This document shows, piece after piece, positions 1-6,234 of a stretch of DNA of 11,742 nucleotides. Position numbers and translations under genes: made by a program. Positions within the stretch are counted from its first letter, which is position 1, and each line of letters starts with the position of its first letter. Below the pieces are notes generated by a model. The model did no database searches. It was not told where the DNA came from and was given only the letters and a program-made list of their open reading frames with translations. The stretch is from CAVQGF01 sp045807945 (GTDB taxonomy: Bacteria > Acidobacteriota > Terriglobia > Terriglobales > Acidobacteriaceae): assembly GCA_045807945.1 (NCBI GenBank), contig JBJMGI010000011.1:1-11742 (forward strand), written 5' to 3'.

Positions 1-633
1 GTGTTTCATTGTCCCGAGCGCGCTCGATATAACTTGCGCGAGATGAGCGGTTGTTGCTATCGGACGCGCCCGGACAATGGCTCTGGCGATTCTCCGCGAC
101 CTCCTTTCCTCACCGAATTCGTAAATCACATTGGCGAGGTCTTCTTCGTCCATGCGATTTACCACTTGATCGGCGGTACGGTCGCCCTGCGGGTCCATCC
201 GCATGTCGAGCGGTCCTTCCGCCTGAAAACTGAATCCACGTTGGGGATCGTCCAGTTGCAGCGAGCTCAATCCGACGTCGGCCAGAAGCCCATCCGCGAC
301 GTTCGTGGGGACTCTGGTGCCGACTTCGGCGAAGCTCGCATGCAGAAACGTGATCTCCGGCCAGTCGTCTTTCAACTCCTCTGGCGGAGTGCTCAAGCGT
401 TTGCGGGCGATCTCCAGTGCGTTGGTGTCTTTATCGAAGGTGATCAAACGACCCTGTCGGCCGAGGCGCTTTGCGATTTCGTAACTGTGCCCGCCCAGCC
501 CCAGGGTCGCGTCGATATAGACCCCGCCGCGCTTGGGATCCAAAAAGTCGATCGCTTCTTTTGAAAGAACTGAAACATGGCCACCCTTGCTGCCACGCCC
601 ATCCCGCTCGGGGATGTTTTTCTTCGAATCCAA
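1..633 (-). CDS. rsmH: 16S rRNA (cytosine(1402)-N(4))-methyltransferase RsmH, 3' part missing
   Basis: RsmH uses S-adenosylmethionine to methylate N4 of C1402 in the decoding centre of 16S rRNA. The first 211 codons are present; the gene runs off the left edge. Seen: the SAM-binding motif DATLGLGGH (residues 41-49), an acidic FDKD (66-69), the family block DVGLSSLQLDDPQRGFSF (119-136) and PLDMRMDP (141-148). The frame is open only back to a TGA at 685-687. Between that stop and the conserved core (GHVSVL, from residue 18) there is no ATG or GTG, so I place the start at TTG 633, which has GAGG (642-645) eight bases upstream. This gives a charged N-terminal extension of about 17 residues. It lies 23 bases after mraZ, the standard order at the head of the dcw cluster. 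The identity is firm; the start is an inference. Confidence 0.93.
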   Translation of the reverse strand, partial: MDSKKNIPERDGRGSKGGHVSVLSKEAIDFLDPKRGGVYIDATLGLGGHSYEIAKRLGRQGRLITFDKDTNALEIARKRLSTPPEELKDDWPEITFLHASFAEVGTRVPTNVADGLLADVGLSSLQLDDPQRGFSFQAEGPLDMRMDPQGDRTADQVVNRMDEEDLANVIYEFGEERRSRRIARAIVRARPIATTAHLAQVISSALGTMKH

Positions 634-641
634 TCCCTTGA

Positions 642-645
642 CCTC
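642..645 (-). promoter_or_regulatory. Ribosome binding site supporting the TTG start of rsmH
   Basis: GAGG on the minus strand lies eight bases before TTG 633. No ATG or GTG is available in this frame between the upstream stop and the RsmH core, so this site decides the start. Confidence 0.55.
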
Positions 646-656
646 GACTACTGCTT

Positions 657-1094
657 CTAGATGCCCAGTTCGTCGAGAGTTTTCTCATCCTCAGTCGTGA
701 ACTGTTCCTCTGCCAGTTGCTTCGAGACTTCCAGGTTCCGGACTTCCAGGTACGTCAGGTTCCCGTAGACAGCTACGTCGCCCTTCACCCCAGCCGCTTC
801 GCGCAGGATCTGCGGCATCAACAGCCGCCCCTGTGCGTCCATCTCGACCATTTGCCCGTAGTAGTTCACTTTGTTCAAAAACTTTTTCTTCGATGGATTG
901 AAATTCGAGAGCTTCGCCAGCTTTTCCTCGATCTTGCGCCACTCCTCCACCGGATAGATCTCGGCCGTGCGGCCGTCGCGACTCGTTATGTAGAACTCCG
1001 CGCCGTACTTCTCGTCGATCAGGCGCTTGAAGTCCGCCGGCACCTTGAGGCGACCCTTTTCGTCCACCCGCGCCGGATTGTTGCCGCGAAACAT
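657..1094 (-). CDS. mraZ: Transcriptional regulator MraZ
   Basis: MraZ is a DNA-binding protein of the SpoVT/AbrB fold that forms ring-shaped oligomers and, in species studied, controls the dcw cluster including its own promoter. The 145-residue length is normal. Two tandem swapped-hairpin repeats are visible, each with the family signature: D-E-K-G-R-L-K-V-P at residues 11-19 and D-A-Q-G-R-L-L-M-P at 86-94. It starts MFRGNNPARVD, typical of the family. The nearest purine-rich stretch before ATG 1094 is AGGAAG with wide spacing, so the ribosome binding site is not ideal. rsmH follows 23 bases downstream, supporting one transcript. The upstream promoter carries GTGG repeats resembling MraZ boxes, which suggests autoregulation. 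Confidence 0.96.
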   Translation of the reverse strand: MFRGNNPARVDEKGRLKVPADFKRLIDEKYGAEFYITSRDGRTAEIYPVEEWRKIEEKLAKLSNFNPSKKKFLNKVNYYGQMVEMDAQGRLLMPQILREAAGVKGDVAVYGNLTYLEVRNLEVSKQLAEEQFTTEDEKTLDELGI

Positions 1095-1352
1095 TCGATC
1101 TGCGCTTCCTGAAACTCTTCACAACGTGACCAGCCCGCTTTCCGCTCCCATGCCGGGTATGCAGAATCGCGGCTGTCACTAGTAGTTTGGTTGCAAAAGC
1201 GGTACAAACATCTTCGGTTTCTTGCGTATTGGCTGGTTCATTGACCGTGTTTGTCGGTTTTTTGACCATTGTTGGTGGTGTTATCGGCTGCTCTCCACCT
1301 TCATCCACTTACGCCTGAAACTTGGTCGTGCTCACCACTTTCGACCACTTTC
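1095..1352 (-). other. Long untranslated leader of mraZ
   Basis: If the promoter at 1359-1386 is used, mraZ has a leader of roughly 255 bases. An open frame starting at 1308 continues out of frame through mraZ, but its sequence resembles no family I know and I treat it as a shadow. I see no riboswitch-like structure. A second promoter inside the leader is possible: TTGTAC, 17 bases, TACTAG on the minus strand around 1179-1207 is a weak match. Confidence 0.35.
1295..1308 (-). promoter_or_regulatory. Downstream pair of putative MraZ boxes
   Basis: On the minus strand GTGG occurs at 1305-1308 and again at 1295-1298, exactly 10 bases apart. Both lie on the same 10-base register as the three boxes at 1335-1358, although 30 bases separate the two clusters. 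Confidence 0.5.
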
Positions 1353-1358
1353 TTCCAC
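1335..1358 (-). promoter_or_regulatory. mraZ: Three tandem putative MraZ boxes at the mraZ transcription start
   Basis: On the minus strand GTGG occurs at 1355-1358, 1345-1348 and 1335-1338, with an exact 10-base period. The last two sit in AAAGTGG-TCG-AAAGTGG. Known MraZ operators are tandem short G-rich boxes on a 10-base period: TGGG-type repeats in E. coli and AAAGTG[T/G]-N3 in Mycoplasma. The array begins within a base or so of the predicted -10 and covers the predicted start, a good position for repression. Binding is inferred. Confidence 0.72.
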
Positions 1359-1386
1359 ATCCTACGCCTAAGTGCATAGTTGTCAA
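1359..1386 (-). promoter_or_regulatory. Sigma70-type promoter of the mraZ/dcw cluster
   Basis: On the minus strand a perfect -35 TTGACA (1381-1386) is followed, after 16 bases, by TAGGAT (1359-1364, four of six to the -10 consensus). The MraZ boxes begin directly downstream. This is the best promoter match in the minus-strand gap between the kinase gene and mraZ. Confidence 0.65.
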
Positions 1387-1526
1387 CACAATTCTTTTGG
1401 GTTGTTTACGCCTGCACTGCTGATGGTGCGGTGACATTTGGGGACTTAGGGGAAAGCACGAGAATTTGTGTTTCTGAAGAGGGCCTACTACAAGAGGTGC
1501 GGTTTACTAGTCTGGTTCGCTGCGGC

Positions 1527-2708
1527 TCAGGCCGCCTGCGATGTAATGGCCGAACCCTGCGGAATGAAGACGCAGAAGACTGTCCCTTGATTCGGGGCTA
1601 TGGATCTGCTCCGCAGGCTAATGCGCCCTGAATGTTTTTGCACGATCTCAGCACTCACCCAGAGTCCGAGCCCCGTGCCCGTACTGGCTTTGGTACTCAC
1701 GAAGGGCTCAAAGATGCGGGAGCGGAGTTCAGGCGCTATACCCGAGCCGGTATCGCCGATGGAAATGCGCACACCACTCCGCAGTCCATTCGTAAGTTCC
1801 CGGGCGCTTCGCACGCGGATGCTCAGCGTGCCGCCCTCGCGCATCGCGTCGAGCGCATTGCTGATGATATTCGCGAAGACCTGGCGCAGTTCCCCGGAAA
1901 GCCCAATCACCGGCCCCACGTCGCGAAGGTCTTTCTCGACTCTGATATTCGCCGCGGCAAGACGCGGCTGAAACAGCGACAACAGCGATTCCACGATCTC
2001 ATTCACGTTCACGGGCGCGGGACTTGACTGCTGACGATAGAACTTCAGCGTCTGGGTCACGATCTCCGTGACGCGCCCAAGCTCCTGTTCGGCAGTCGCA
2101 AGAAATTTTTGCGTCTCCGCCATCGAATCACTGTGACGGGCCAGGTACAACAGATTGGTGACCGCCTCCAGCGGATTGTTGATCTCGTGGGCGATGCTCG
2201 CTGCCAGCCTGCCCGCCACAGCTAATTTTTCCGATTTGCGCAACGCGTCCTGCGCCTGGCGAAAACGCTCTATCTGATCGCGGATCTCATACTGGCGGCG
2301 GCGGGCCCGCAACGCGCTCTGCATGGTACTGATGAGAGTCTCAGGGCGGACCGGCCTTTCCAACAACAGGACATTGCCCAGCGGCTCTCGTACTCCGCGG
2401 CGACGTTCGCTATAAGCGCTGACGGATCCTGCAATGGTGAGCAACACCAAAGGAAAATCAGACCACGACGGTTGCTGCGCGATTAACGAAGCGAGTGCGT
2501 CGATAGCGTGGGGAGTGAGCGCTTCCTCGCTGATCAGCAAAGCTCCCGCGCCCGAATCCATCTGTTCCCTGATCGCCTCTATGCTGTTGCAGCTCTCGCA
2601 GTCGATCTGAACCTTCTGCAGCATGTCGCAGATCAGGCGGGCGTCTTTTCCGGTGGGAGCAAATACTAAGACCCTGAAATCGTGATTACGCTCAACGTTT
2701 TCCGGCAA
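1527..2708 (-). CDS. Histidine kinase with degenerate N-terminal receiver-like domain
   Basis: A soluble sensor histidine kinase of 393 residues with no membrane segment. Residues about 10-130 have a receiver-like pattern of hydrophobic strands, but the acidic pair is absent, the expected phosphoacceptor Asp position reads LLISEE (57-62), and the usual Lys-Pro is Arg-Pro (118-119), so it is a pseudo-receiver. A charged linker (131-160) leads to HisKA with the H-box SIAHEINNPLEAV (171-183, His174). The ATPase domain has the N-box NIISNALDA (280-288), DTGSG (319-323), the F-box IFEPF and GTGLGL (344-349). The start is TTG at 2708, because the receiver-like domain begins at once and no other start fits. 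It overlaps the upstream KaiC-like gene by 17 bases, implying translational coupling. It probably reads an input shared with that ATPase. No partner response regulator is in the window. Confidence 0.9.
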   Translation of the reverse strand: MPENVERNHDFRVLVFAPTGKDARLICDMLQKVQIDCESCNSIEAIREQMDSGAGALLISEEALTPHAIDALASLIAQQPSWSDFPLVLLTIAGSVSAYSERRRGVREPLGNVLLLERPVRPETLISTMQSALRARRRQYEIRDQIERFRQAQDALRKSEKLAVAGRLAASIAHEINNPLEAVTNLLYLARHSDSMAETQKFLATAEQELGRVTEIVTQTLKFYRQQSSPAPVNVNEIVESLLSLFQPRLAAANIRVEKDLRDVGPVIGLSGELRQVFANIISNALDAMREGGTLSIRVRSARELTNGLRSGVRISIGDTGSGIAPELRSRIFEPFVSTKASTGTGLGLWVSAEIVQKHSGRISLRSRSIAPNQGTVFCVFIPQGSAITSQAA

Positions 2709-4227
2709 TGGACGTTTCCCCAGAGAGCTCCACGAGCGTGCCGCGGAATTTTGGCACGCCGGTCAACACACCTTCAAACTCGGCCAGAGCGGGGCCAAGA
2801 GTGATGTGACCGTTGTCAAAGATCAGCTCGCGGATGGAGCGTTCGTGCGATCCGCTACGCTTTTTCAGGACGGAGATTGCTTGCTTCACCTGGCCGGCTG
2901 CTTCGAAGTAGCGGAAGAGCAGGACGGTATCGGCGAGATAGCTCACGTCAACCGGAGTACCCATGGTGGTGCCGACGAACCCGTGTTGTGCGAGCGTGAT
3001 GATCGTTGCTACGCCTTGCTGGCCAAGGAATGAGAGCATCTCGTGCAGCTGCAAAGAAAGGAATTTCTCTCCCGGCATAGCGTTTAAAAAGCCGTTCAGG
3101 CTATCGATGATGACGACTTTCGCGCCTCCCTTTCGGACCGAGTTGCGCACGCTCGCAACGAATTCGCCGGGGGAGAGTTCCGCCGGATCGACCTGCTGCA
3201 GTTTGATCAGCCCCGACTCCATGTGCTTGTCCAAGGCCATATTCAAACCCCGCGCGCGTTCCAGCAGCGTGCCGCTCGATTCATCGAAGGTGAAGATGAT
3301 GGCGTATTCGCCGCGCTCGGCTGCGGAAAGTGCATAACGCACTGCGATCGTGGATTTACCGGCGCCGGCGGGCCCCATCAGCAGTGTGCTCGTCCCAGTA
3401 TCCAAGCCTCCGCCTAGTAATTTGTCGAGTTCCGGCAGGCCGCTGGGAACGATCTCACGCTTGAACCCCGGCTTGTGTTCCGCGGCTATGAGGCGCGGGT
3501 GAACAACGATGCCGCCGGTTTCAATGCTGAAGTCATGGAAACCTTCGCGGTAACGGGAGCCGCGGACCTTGCGCACTTCTACCCGACGACGCTTGATGCC
3601 GAACTCGCGCTCCTGGCTCTGCATCATGATCACGCCGTGCGCGATGCTCTGAAGCTGTAGGTCGTTCCCTTCCGCAGTGCGATCGTCGAGCAGCAACACG
3701 GTGACATCGCGGCCGGCAAAATATCTCTTCAACCCCAGAACCTGCCTGCGGTACCGCAACGGATCGCGTGCGAGCATACGGAGCTCGGAAAGAGAGTCAA
3801 TCACCACCCGCTTCGGTTTTACACGGTCCACTTCTTTTAGAACGGCGGTAGTAGTGTCTGCAAGCTCGACGTCAGAAGGATGAAAGACGGTGTATTGCGC
3901 CTCGGGGCTCATCTCTTCATCTACCGGAGTCATCTCGTAGATGTCTATTGAATTCAGGTCCCAGCCGTGGGACTCGGCCACTGCTTCCAACTCTCGCTTC
4001 GATTCGGAGAGCGTCACGTAAATTCCCTTATCCCCGTTCTTCACGCCCTCGAGCAGAAACTGTAGACCCAAGGTGGTCTTGCCTGTCCCAGGGTCACCTT
4101 CGATCAAGTAGAGATGCCCTTCGGGCAGCCCGCCGTTCAGTACGTCGTCAAGTCCGGAGATTCCCGTTTTCACGCGGCTGGAGTTTTTGCCGTTCTTTTC
4201 CTGGGCGTTCAGAGCTATAGATTTCAT
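2692..4227 (-). CDS. KaiC-like ATPase with two RecA domains
   Basis: A circadian-clock KaiC homologue of 511 residues, close to cyanobacterial KaiC in length, with both RecA/RAD55-type domains. First domain: Walker A GDPGTGKT (44-51), Walker B VVIDS (141-145). Second domain: Walker A GPAGAGKS (285-292), Walker B VVIIDS (371-376). In the second domain, F417 to T434 aligns without gaps to the KaiC phosphorylation segment. S429 matches Ser431 and T424 matches Thr426, but Y430 replaces Thr432. No kaiA or kaiB is in the window, so a clock role is unlikely to carry over directly; such proteins are widespread in non-photosynthetic bacteria with poorly known signalling roles. ATG 4227 has AAGGA six bases upstream. 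It overlaps the histidine kinase gene, suggesting one operon and a joint signalling function. Confidence 0.92.
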   Translation of the reverse strand: MKSIALNAQEKNGKNSSRVKTGISGLDDVLNGGLPEGHLYLIEGDPGTGKTTLGLQFLLEGVKNGDKGIYVTLSESKRELEAVAESHGWDLNSIDIYEMTPVDEEMSPEAQYTVFHPSDVELADTTTAVLKEVDRVKPKRVVIDSLSELRMLARDPLRYRRQVLGLKRYFAGRDVTVLLLDDRTAEGNDLQLQSIAHGVIMMQSQEREFGIKRRRVEVRKVRGSRYREGFHDFSIETGGIVVHPRLIAAEHKPGFKREIVPSGLPELDKLLGGGLDTGTSTLLMGPAGAGKSTIAVRYALSAAERGEYAIIFTFDESSGTLLERARGLNMALDKHMESGLIKLQQVDPAELSPGEFVASVRNSVRKGGAKVVIIDSLNGFLNAMPGEKFLSLQLHEMLSFLGQQGVATIITLAQHGFVGTTMGTPVDVSYLADTVLLFRYFEAAGQVKQAISVLKKRSGSHERSIRELIFDNGHITLGPALAEFEGVLTGVPKFRGTLVELSGETSIAGKR

Positions 4228-4249
4228 TCACTTTCCTTCTATCTATGAT

Positions 4250-4281
4250 CGTGAAAGTACGGGGGACGAGGGTTTTTCACG
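4250..4281. repeat. Inverted repeat upstream of the kaiC-like gene
   Basis: The 7-base arms CGTGAAA (4250-4256) and TTTCACG (4275-4281) flank 18 bases, 22 bases before the KaiC-like start. The arm centres are 25 bases apart. It could be an operator or a leader hairpin. No clear -35/-10 pair could be placed around it. Chance is possible. Confidence 0.3.
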
Positions 4282-4354
4282 CAGACCTGCGCGATGACTG
4301 AGATTAGATGCTGCGCCAGCTTCCGACATTTGCCTCTGTGGAAAAGTTTTTTGC

Positions 4355-4398
4355 CAGCAGGGAAAAAAGGAAAAGAGCGGGGGAGTTCCCCGCTCTTT
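4355..4398 (-). terminator. Intrinsic terminator of the secreted Ig-like protein gene
   Basis: A perfect 11-base-pair stem (4372-4382 with 4388-4398) and a 5-base loop are followed on the minus strand by TTCCTTTTTTCC. It starts 43 bases after the stop at 4441. The plus-strand side has no T tract, so it acts on minus-strand transcripts. It separates this gene from the KaiC-like unit. Confidence 0.85.
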
Positions 4399-4440
4399 GT
4401 CGCTGATTCTGTTGGGTTGACGACCGGTTTAAGGCGGATC

Positions 4441-5421
4441 TTACCAAACAGAAAGCTTAACTTTATCGACCCAGACGTGATAGTCGGTCATGGTGCTGTT
4501 GCCGTCCATCTGAAAGGCTACGTTCAGTTCACGTACTGATGAAGCCTGCGGGTTATAGAACTTACCAATGAGGTGACGCACTCCATCCACGGTGACTGCG
4601 ATGTAATGCATCTGTCCGCCGCTCGTGCGCTCAAATTCCCAACGCAGGCTGTGCCACTTGAGCGCCGTATGAGCGGCGACGCAGGAGACGCCGGTGTCCT
4701 GCCACTTCAATTTTGTGTCCCATATCCGCCAGGTCTTATTTAAGTGGAAGTCACACTCGCTCCCGAAGATGTACTTCTTCCCGTTCACTGACTGGTTCAT
4801 GTCGAACTCCAGCGCCTGCGGAGCGGTGGCGTCTTTGAAGTAGAAGTTCATGTCGTAAACGAAGTGGGTGGCTGTATCGATCGGCCCCAACTGTTTCCAC
4901 CACAACGCAGCGCCATACGGATTGCTGCCGCCCACAAAGAATTCGGTGGAAGCGCCGTCGAGCGCGGGAGAGGTCTCGAATTGCGCCATCCAGTGCGGGG
5001 TTGGGGGACCGGCGCCGCCGGCCCCGGCGCAGGCGTCGCAGGATTGCCAGTTCGTCATCTCTTCAACCTTGCTGAACACTTTAGCGTTGGCGGGGATCAC
5101 CGTACCTGATTGCACCGTTATATTCAGTGCACTTTTATAGACTGCGCCCTTCGCGTCCCACGCCTGCACCGTTACTGCATGGCTGCCGCTGGAGAGAGCG
5201 AGACTCGTGTCCAGTGCGTTCGCAGAGACTGCATAGATACTTACGTTGTCCACATAGATGTGCATCGCCGTGATCGCTACGGAAGAGCTGGAGGAAGTGG
5301 CTTTCGCAACGAAATGCACGGGAGAACTGTTGGTGGATCCTGCGGCCGGCGAGCTCACTGTGACCCCTGCTGAAGCAAGAGAAACGAGCAGCAATAGCGA
5401 GACGAGTACTCGGATCAACAT
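4441..5421 (-). CDS. Secreted Ig-like domain protein
   Basis: An exported protein of 326 residues. A signal peptide is clear: a hydrophobic run (residues 4-16) and cleavage probably after ASA at 18. Residues about 20-105 look like a bacterial Ig-like beta-sandwich: SSPAAGST at the start, then IYVDNVSIY, and SHAVTVQAWD near the end. The rest (about 113-326) is rich in aromatic residues and beta strands, with the appearance of a jelly-roll or lectin-like fold ending VWVDKVKLSVW; I see no catalytic motif. Cys128/Cys131 and Cys223/Cys247 could form disulfides. Ig-like exported proteins of this kind are, from general knowledge, common in acidobacteria; the substrate is unknown. ATG 5421 has AGGAGG nine bases upstream. 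It is transcribed alone, with its own terminator. Confidence 0.85.
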   Translation of the reverse strand: MLIRVLVSLLLLVSLASAGVTVSSPAAGSTNSSPVHFVAKATSSSSSVAITAMHIYVDNVSIYAVSANALDTSLALSSGSHAVTVQAWDAKGAVYKSALNITVQSGTVIPANAKVFSKVEEMTNWQSCDACAGAGGAGPPTPHWMAQFETSPALDGASTEFFVGGSNPYGAALWWKQLGPIDTATHFVYDMNFYFKDATAPQALEFDMNQSVNGKKYIFGSECDFHLNKTWRIWDTKLKWQDTGVSCVAAHTALKWHSLRWEFERTSGGQMHYIAVTVDGVRHLIGKFYNPQASSVRELNVAFQMDGNSTMTDYHVWVDKVKLSVW

Positions 5422-5575
5422 CCGGACAGACCTCCTCGGGAAAGTACTGTAACCGTACGGGAGCCGGCCTCGAATCTCCCTCCGCTAAACCCCTTAACTC
5501 CTTAGGCTTCTTGGGCTGAGGGGTGGGCTAAGGTTCTGGGCTCGCACAGTGTCCTGGAACCCCCAAAACCGCTAT

Positions 5576-5591
5576 TTTGAACATATTTAAA
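5576..5591. promoter_or_regulatory. Operator copy A, upstream of the -35
   Basis: TTTGAACATATTTAAA is an imperfect palindrome of the form TTTGAA-N4-TTYAAA. It is centred 48 bases upstream of copy B and lies just ahead of the -35 at 5598. It is the weakest of the three copies. Confidence 0.45.
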
Positions 5592-5597
5592 AATTCC

Positions 5598-5626
5598 TTG
5601 ACAACGGCTGCCGGGATTGATATTTT
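5598..5626 (+). promoter_or_regulatory. Strong sigma70-type promoter of the membrane protein/DCC unit
   Basis: A perfect -35 TTGACA (5598-5603), a 17-base spacer and TATTTT (5621-5626, five of six) predict a start near 5633. Operator copy B overlaps the -10 and start, and copy C follows directly, so the promoter looks repressible. Confidence 0.75.
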
Positions 5627-5639
5627 GAACGTGTTCAGT
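5624..5639. promoter_or_regulatory. Operator copy B, overlapping the -10 and start
   Basis: This copy contains the perfect palindrome TGAAC-GT-GTTCA (5626-5637). It overlaps the last bases of the -10 and the predicted start, as expected for a repressor site. Its centre is exactly 16 bases from that of copy C. Confidence 0.6.
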
Positions 5640-5655
5640 TTTGAATAGGTTCAAA
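5640..5655. promoter_or_regulatory. Operator copy C, in the leader
   Basis: TTTGAATAGGTTCAAA is a palindrome with perfect 6-base arms. It directly abuts copy B. Together they would place two dimers side by side over the start and early leader. Confidence 0.6.
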
Positions 5656-5693
5656 TCTGAATGCGCCCGGTCCTAAAAACAAACGAGGCTTTT

Positions 5694-6146
5694 ATGGAAC
5701 CGAACAATCTCTACATCGTCTGGGCTTACGGCTTTTACATCCTGATCAGCGTTTTGCTCACCATCTGGGTAGCGCGCACGCTCTCGAAGAACGGGCTGGT
5801 CTTCCTGGTGGAAGCATTTAACAACAACCGCGAGCTGGCGAGCTCGGTGAACCATCTGCTGGTCGTGGGCTTTTATCTGATCAACATCGGGTACGTCACG
5901 CTTGCGTTGAAATATGGCGACAAGCCCAACAATCTGCAGCAGTCGATAGAGTTCCTGAGCACCAAGGTTGGACTAGTGCTGCTGGTGCTCGGGGGGATGC
6001 ACTTCATCAACCTGCGGGTGTTCTCGAACATGCGTAAGCGCGCGCAGCTGAAGAACAACACGCGTCCGCCAGTTGCGCCGCAGCAGTGGGTGCCTCCGGC
6101 GCCGCAGGGATTCACGCCTCCTCCTGCAACGCAGCCGGCGCGGTAA
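5694..6146 (+). CDS. Small three-helix membrane protein of unknown function
   Basis: I do not recognise a named family. The 150-residue protein has three likely membrane helices, about residues 7-29, 53-73 and 91-110, a short conserved-looking loop between the first two (NGLVFLVEAFNNN, 33-45), and a basic then proline/glutamine-rich cytosolic-type tail (115-150). I chose ATG 5694 because GAGG lies five bases upstream; an earlier ATG at 5661 in the same frame has no good ribosome binding site and would add 11 residues. It is the first gene after a strong promoter with three operator palindromes. The DCC-family gene follows after 88 bases, with no terminator between, so the two are probably cotranscribed and may act together at the membrane. 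Confidence 0.82.
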   Translation: MEPNNLYIVWAYGFYILISVLLTIWVARTLSKNGLVFLVEAFNNNRELASSVNHLLVVGFYLINIGYVTLALKYGDKPNNLQQSIEFLSTKVGLVLLVLGGMHFINLRVFSNMRKRAQLKNNTRPPVAPQQWVPPAPQGFTPPPATQPAR

Positions 6147-6234
6147 GCCAATGCTTGCCGCGGAACCCGCGGGTGGATCGGATCTGAATCAAGGCCGGTC
6201 CGCCCGCAAGGCATGGTGCTTCGAGGAGGAGAGA

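Noticed and set aside
1..564. Long plus-strand open frame opposite rsmH
   Set aside because: It is antisense to a clear RsmH coding frame with conserved motifs. Its own translation shows no recognisable domain and it has no ribosome binding site in the window.
1241..1267. Two TTGACC copies 21 bases apart in the mraZ leader
   Set aside because: They are short and imperfectly flanked, and no associated -10 or known binding protein fits. Chance is likely.
691..1308. 205-codon minus-strand frame running from the mraZ leader through mraZ
   Set aside because: It overlaps mraZ out of frame for most of its length, its sequence resembles no family I know, and its start lies in the MraZ box region. 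It is best explained as a shadow frame.
1522..1535. Small GCGGC/GCCGC hairpin at the kinase stop codon
   Set aside because: It is not followed by a T tract on the minus strand, so it does not qualify as an intrinsic terminator.
1380..1631. Plus-strand 83-codon frame opposite the histidine kinase end and the mraZ promoter
   Set aside because: It begins at TTG with no ribosome binding site, overlaps the kinase coding sequence in antisense, and has no recognisable motif.
4441..5421. Considered a glycoside hydrolase call for the secreted Ig-like protein
   Set aside because: The C-terminal part looks lectin-like, but no catalytic acid motif of a known glycosidase family is visible, so no enzyme function is assigned.
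5480..5560. Imperfect stem-forming sequences (CCTTAG...CTAAGG and ACCCCTTA...TGAGGGGT) upstream of the secreted Ig-like gene
   Set aside because: The stems are short or imperfect and mutually exclusive, with no match to a riboswitch or operator I know. I could not place a convincing promoter for that gene here.
6154..6170. CCGCGG-AAC-CCGCGG inverted repeat between the membrane protein and DCC genes
   Set aside because: There is no T tract, so it is not a terminator. Self-complementary GC-rich hexamers are expected by chance in this composition.
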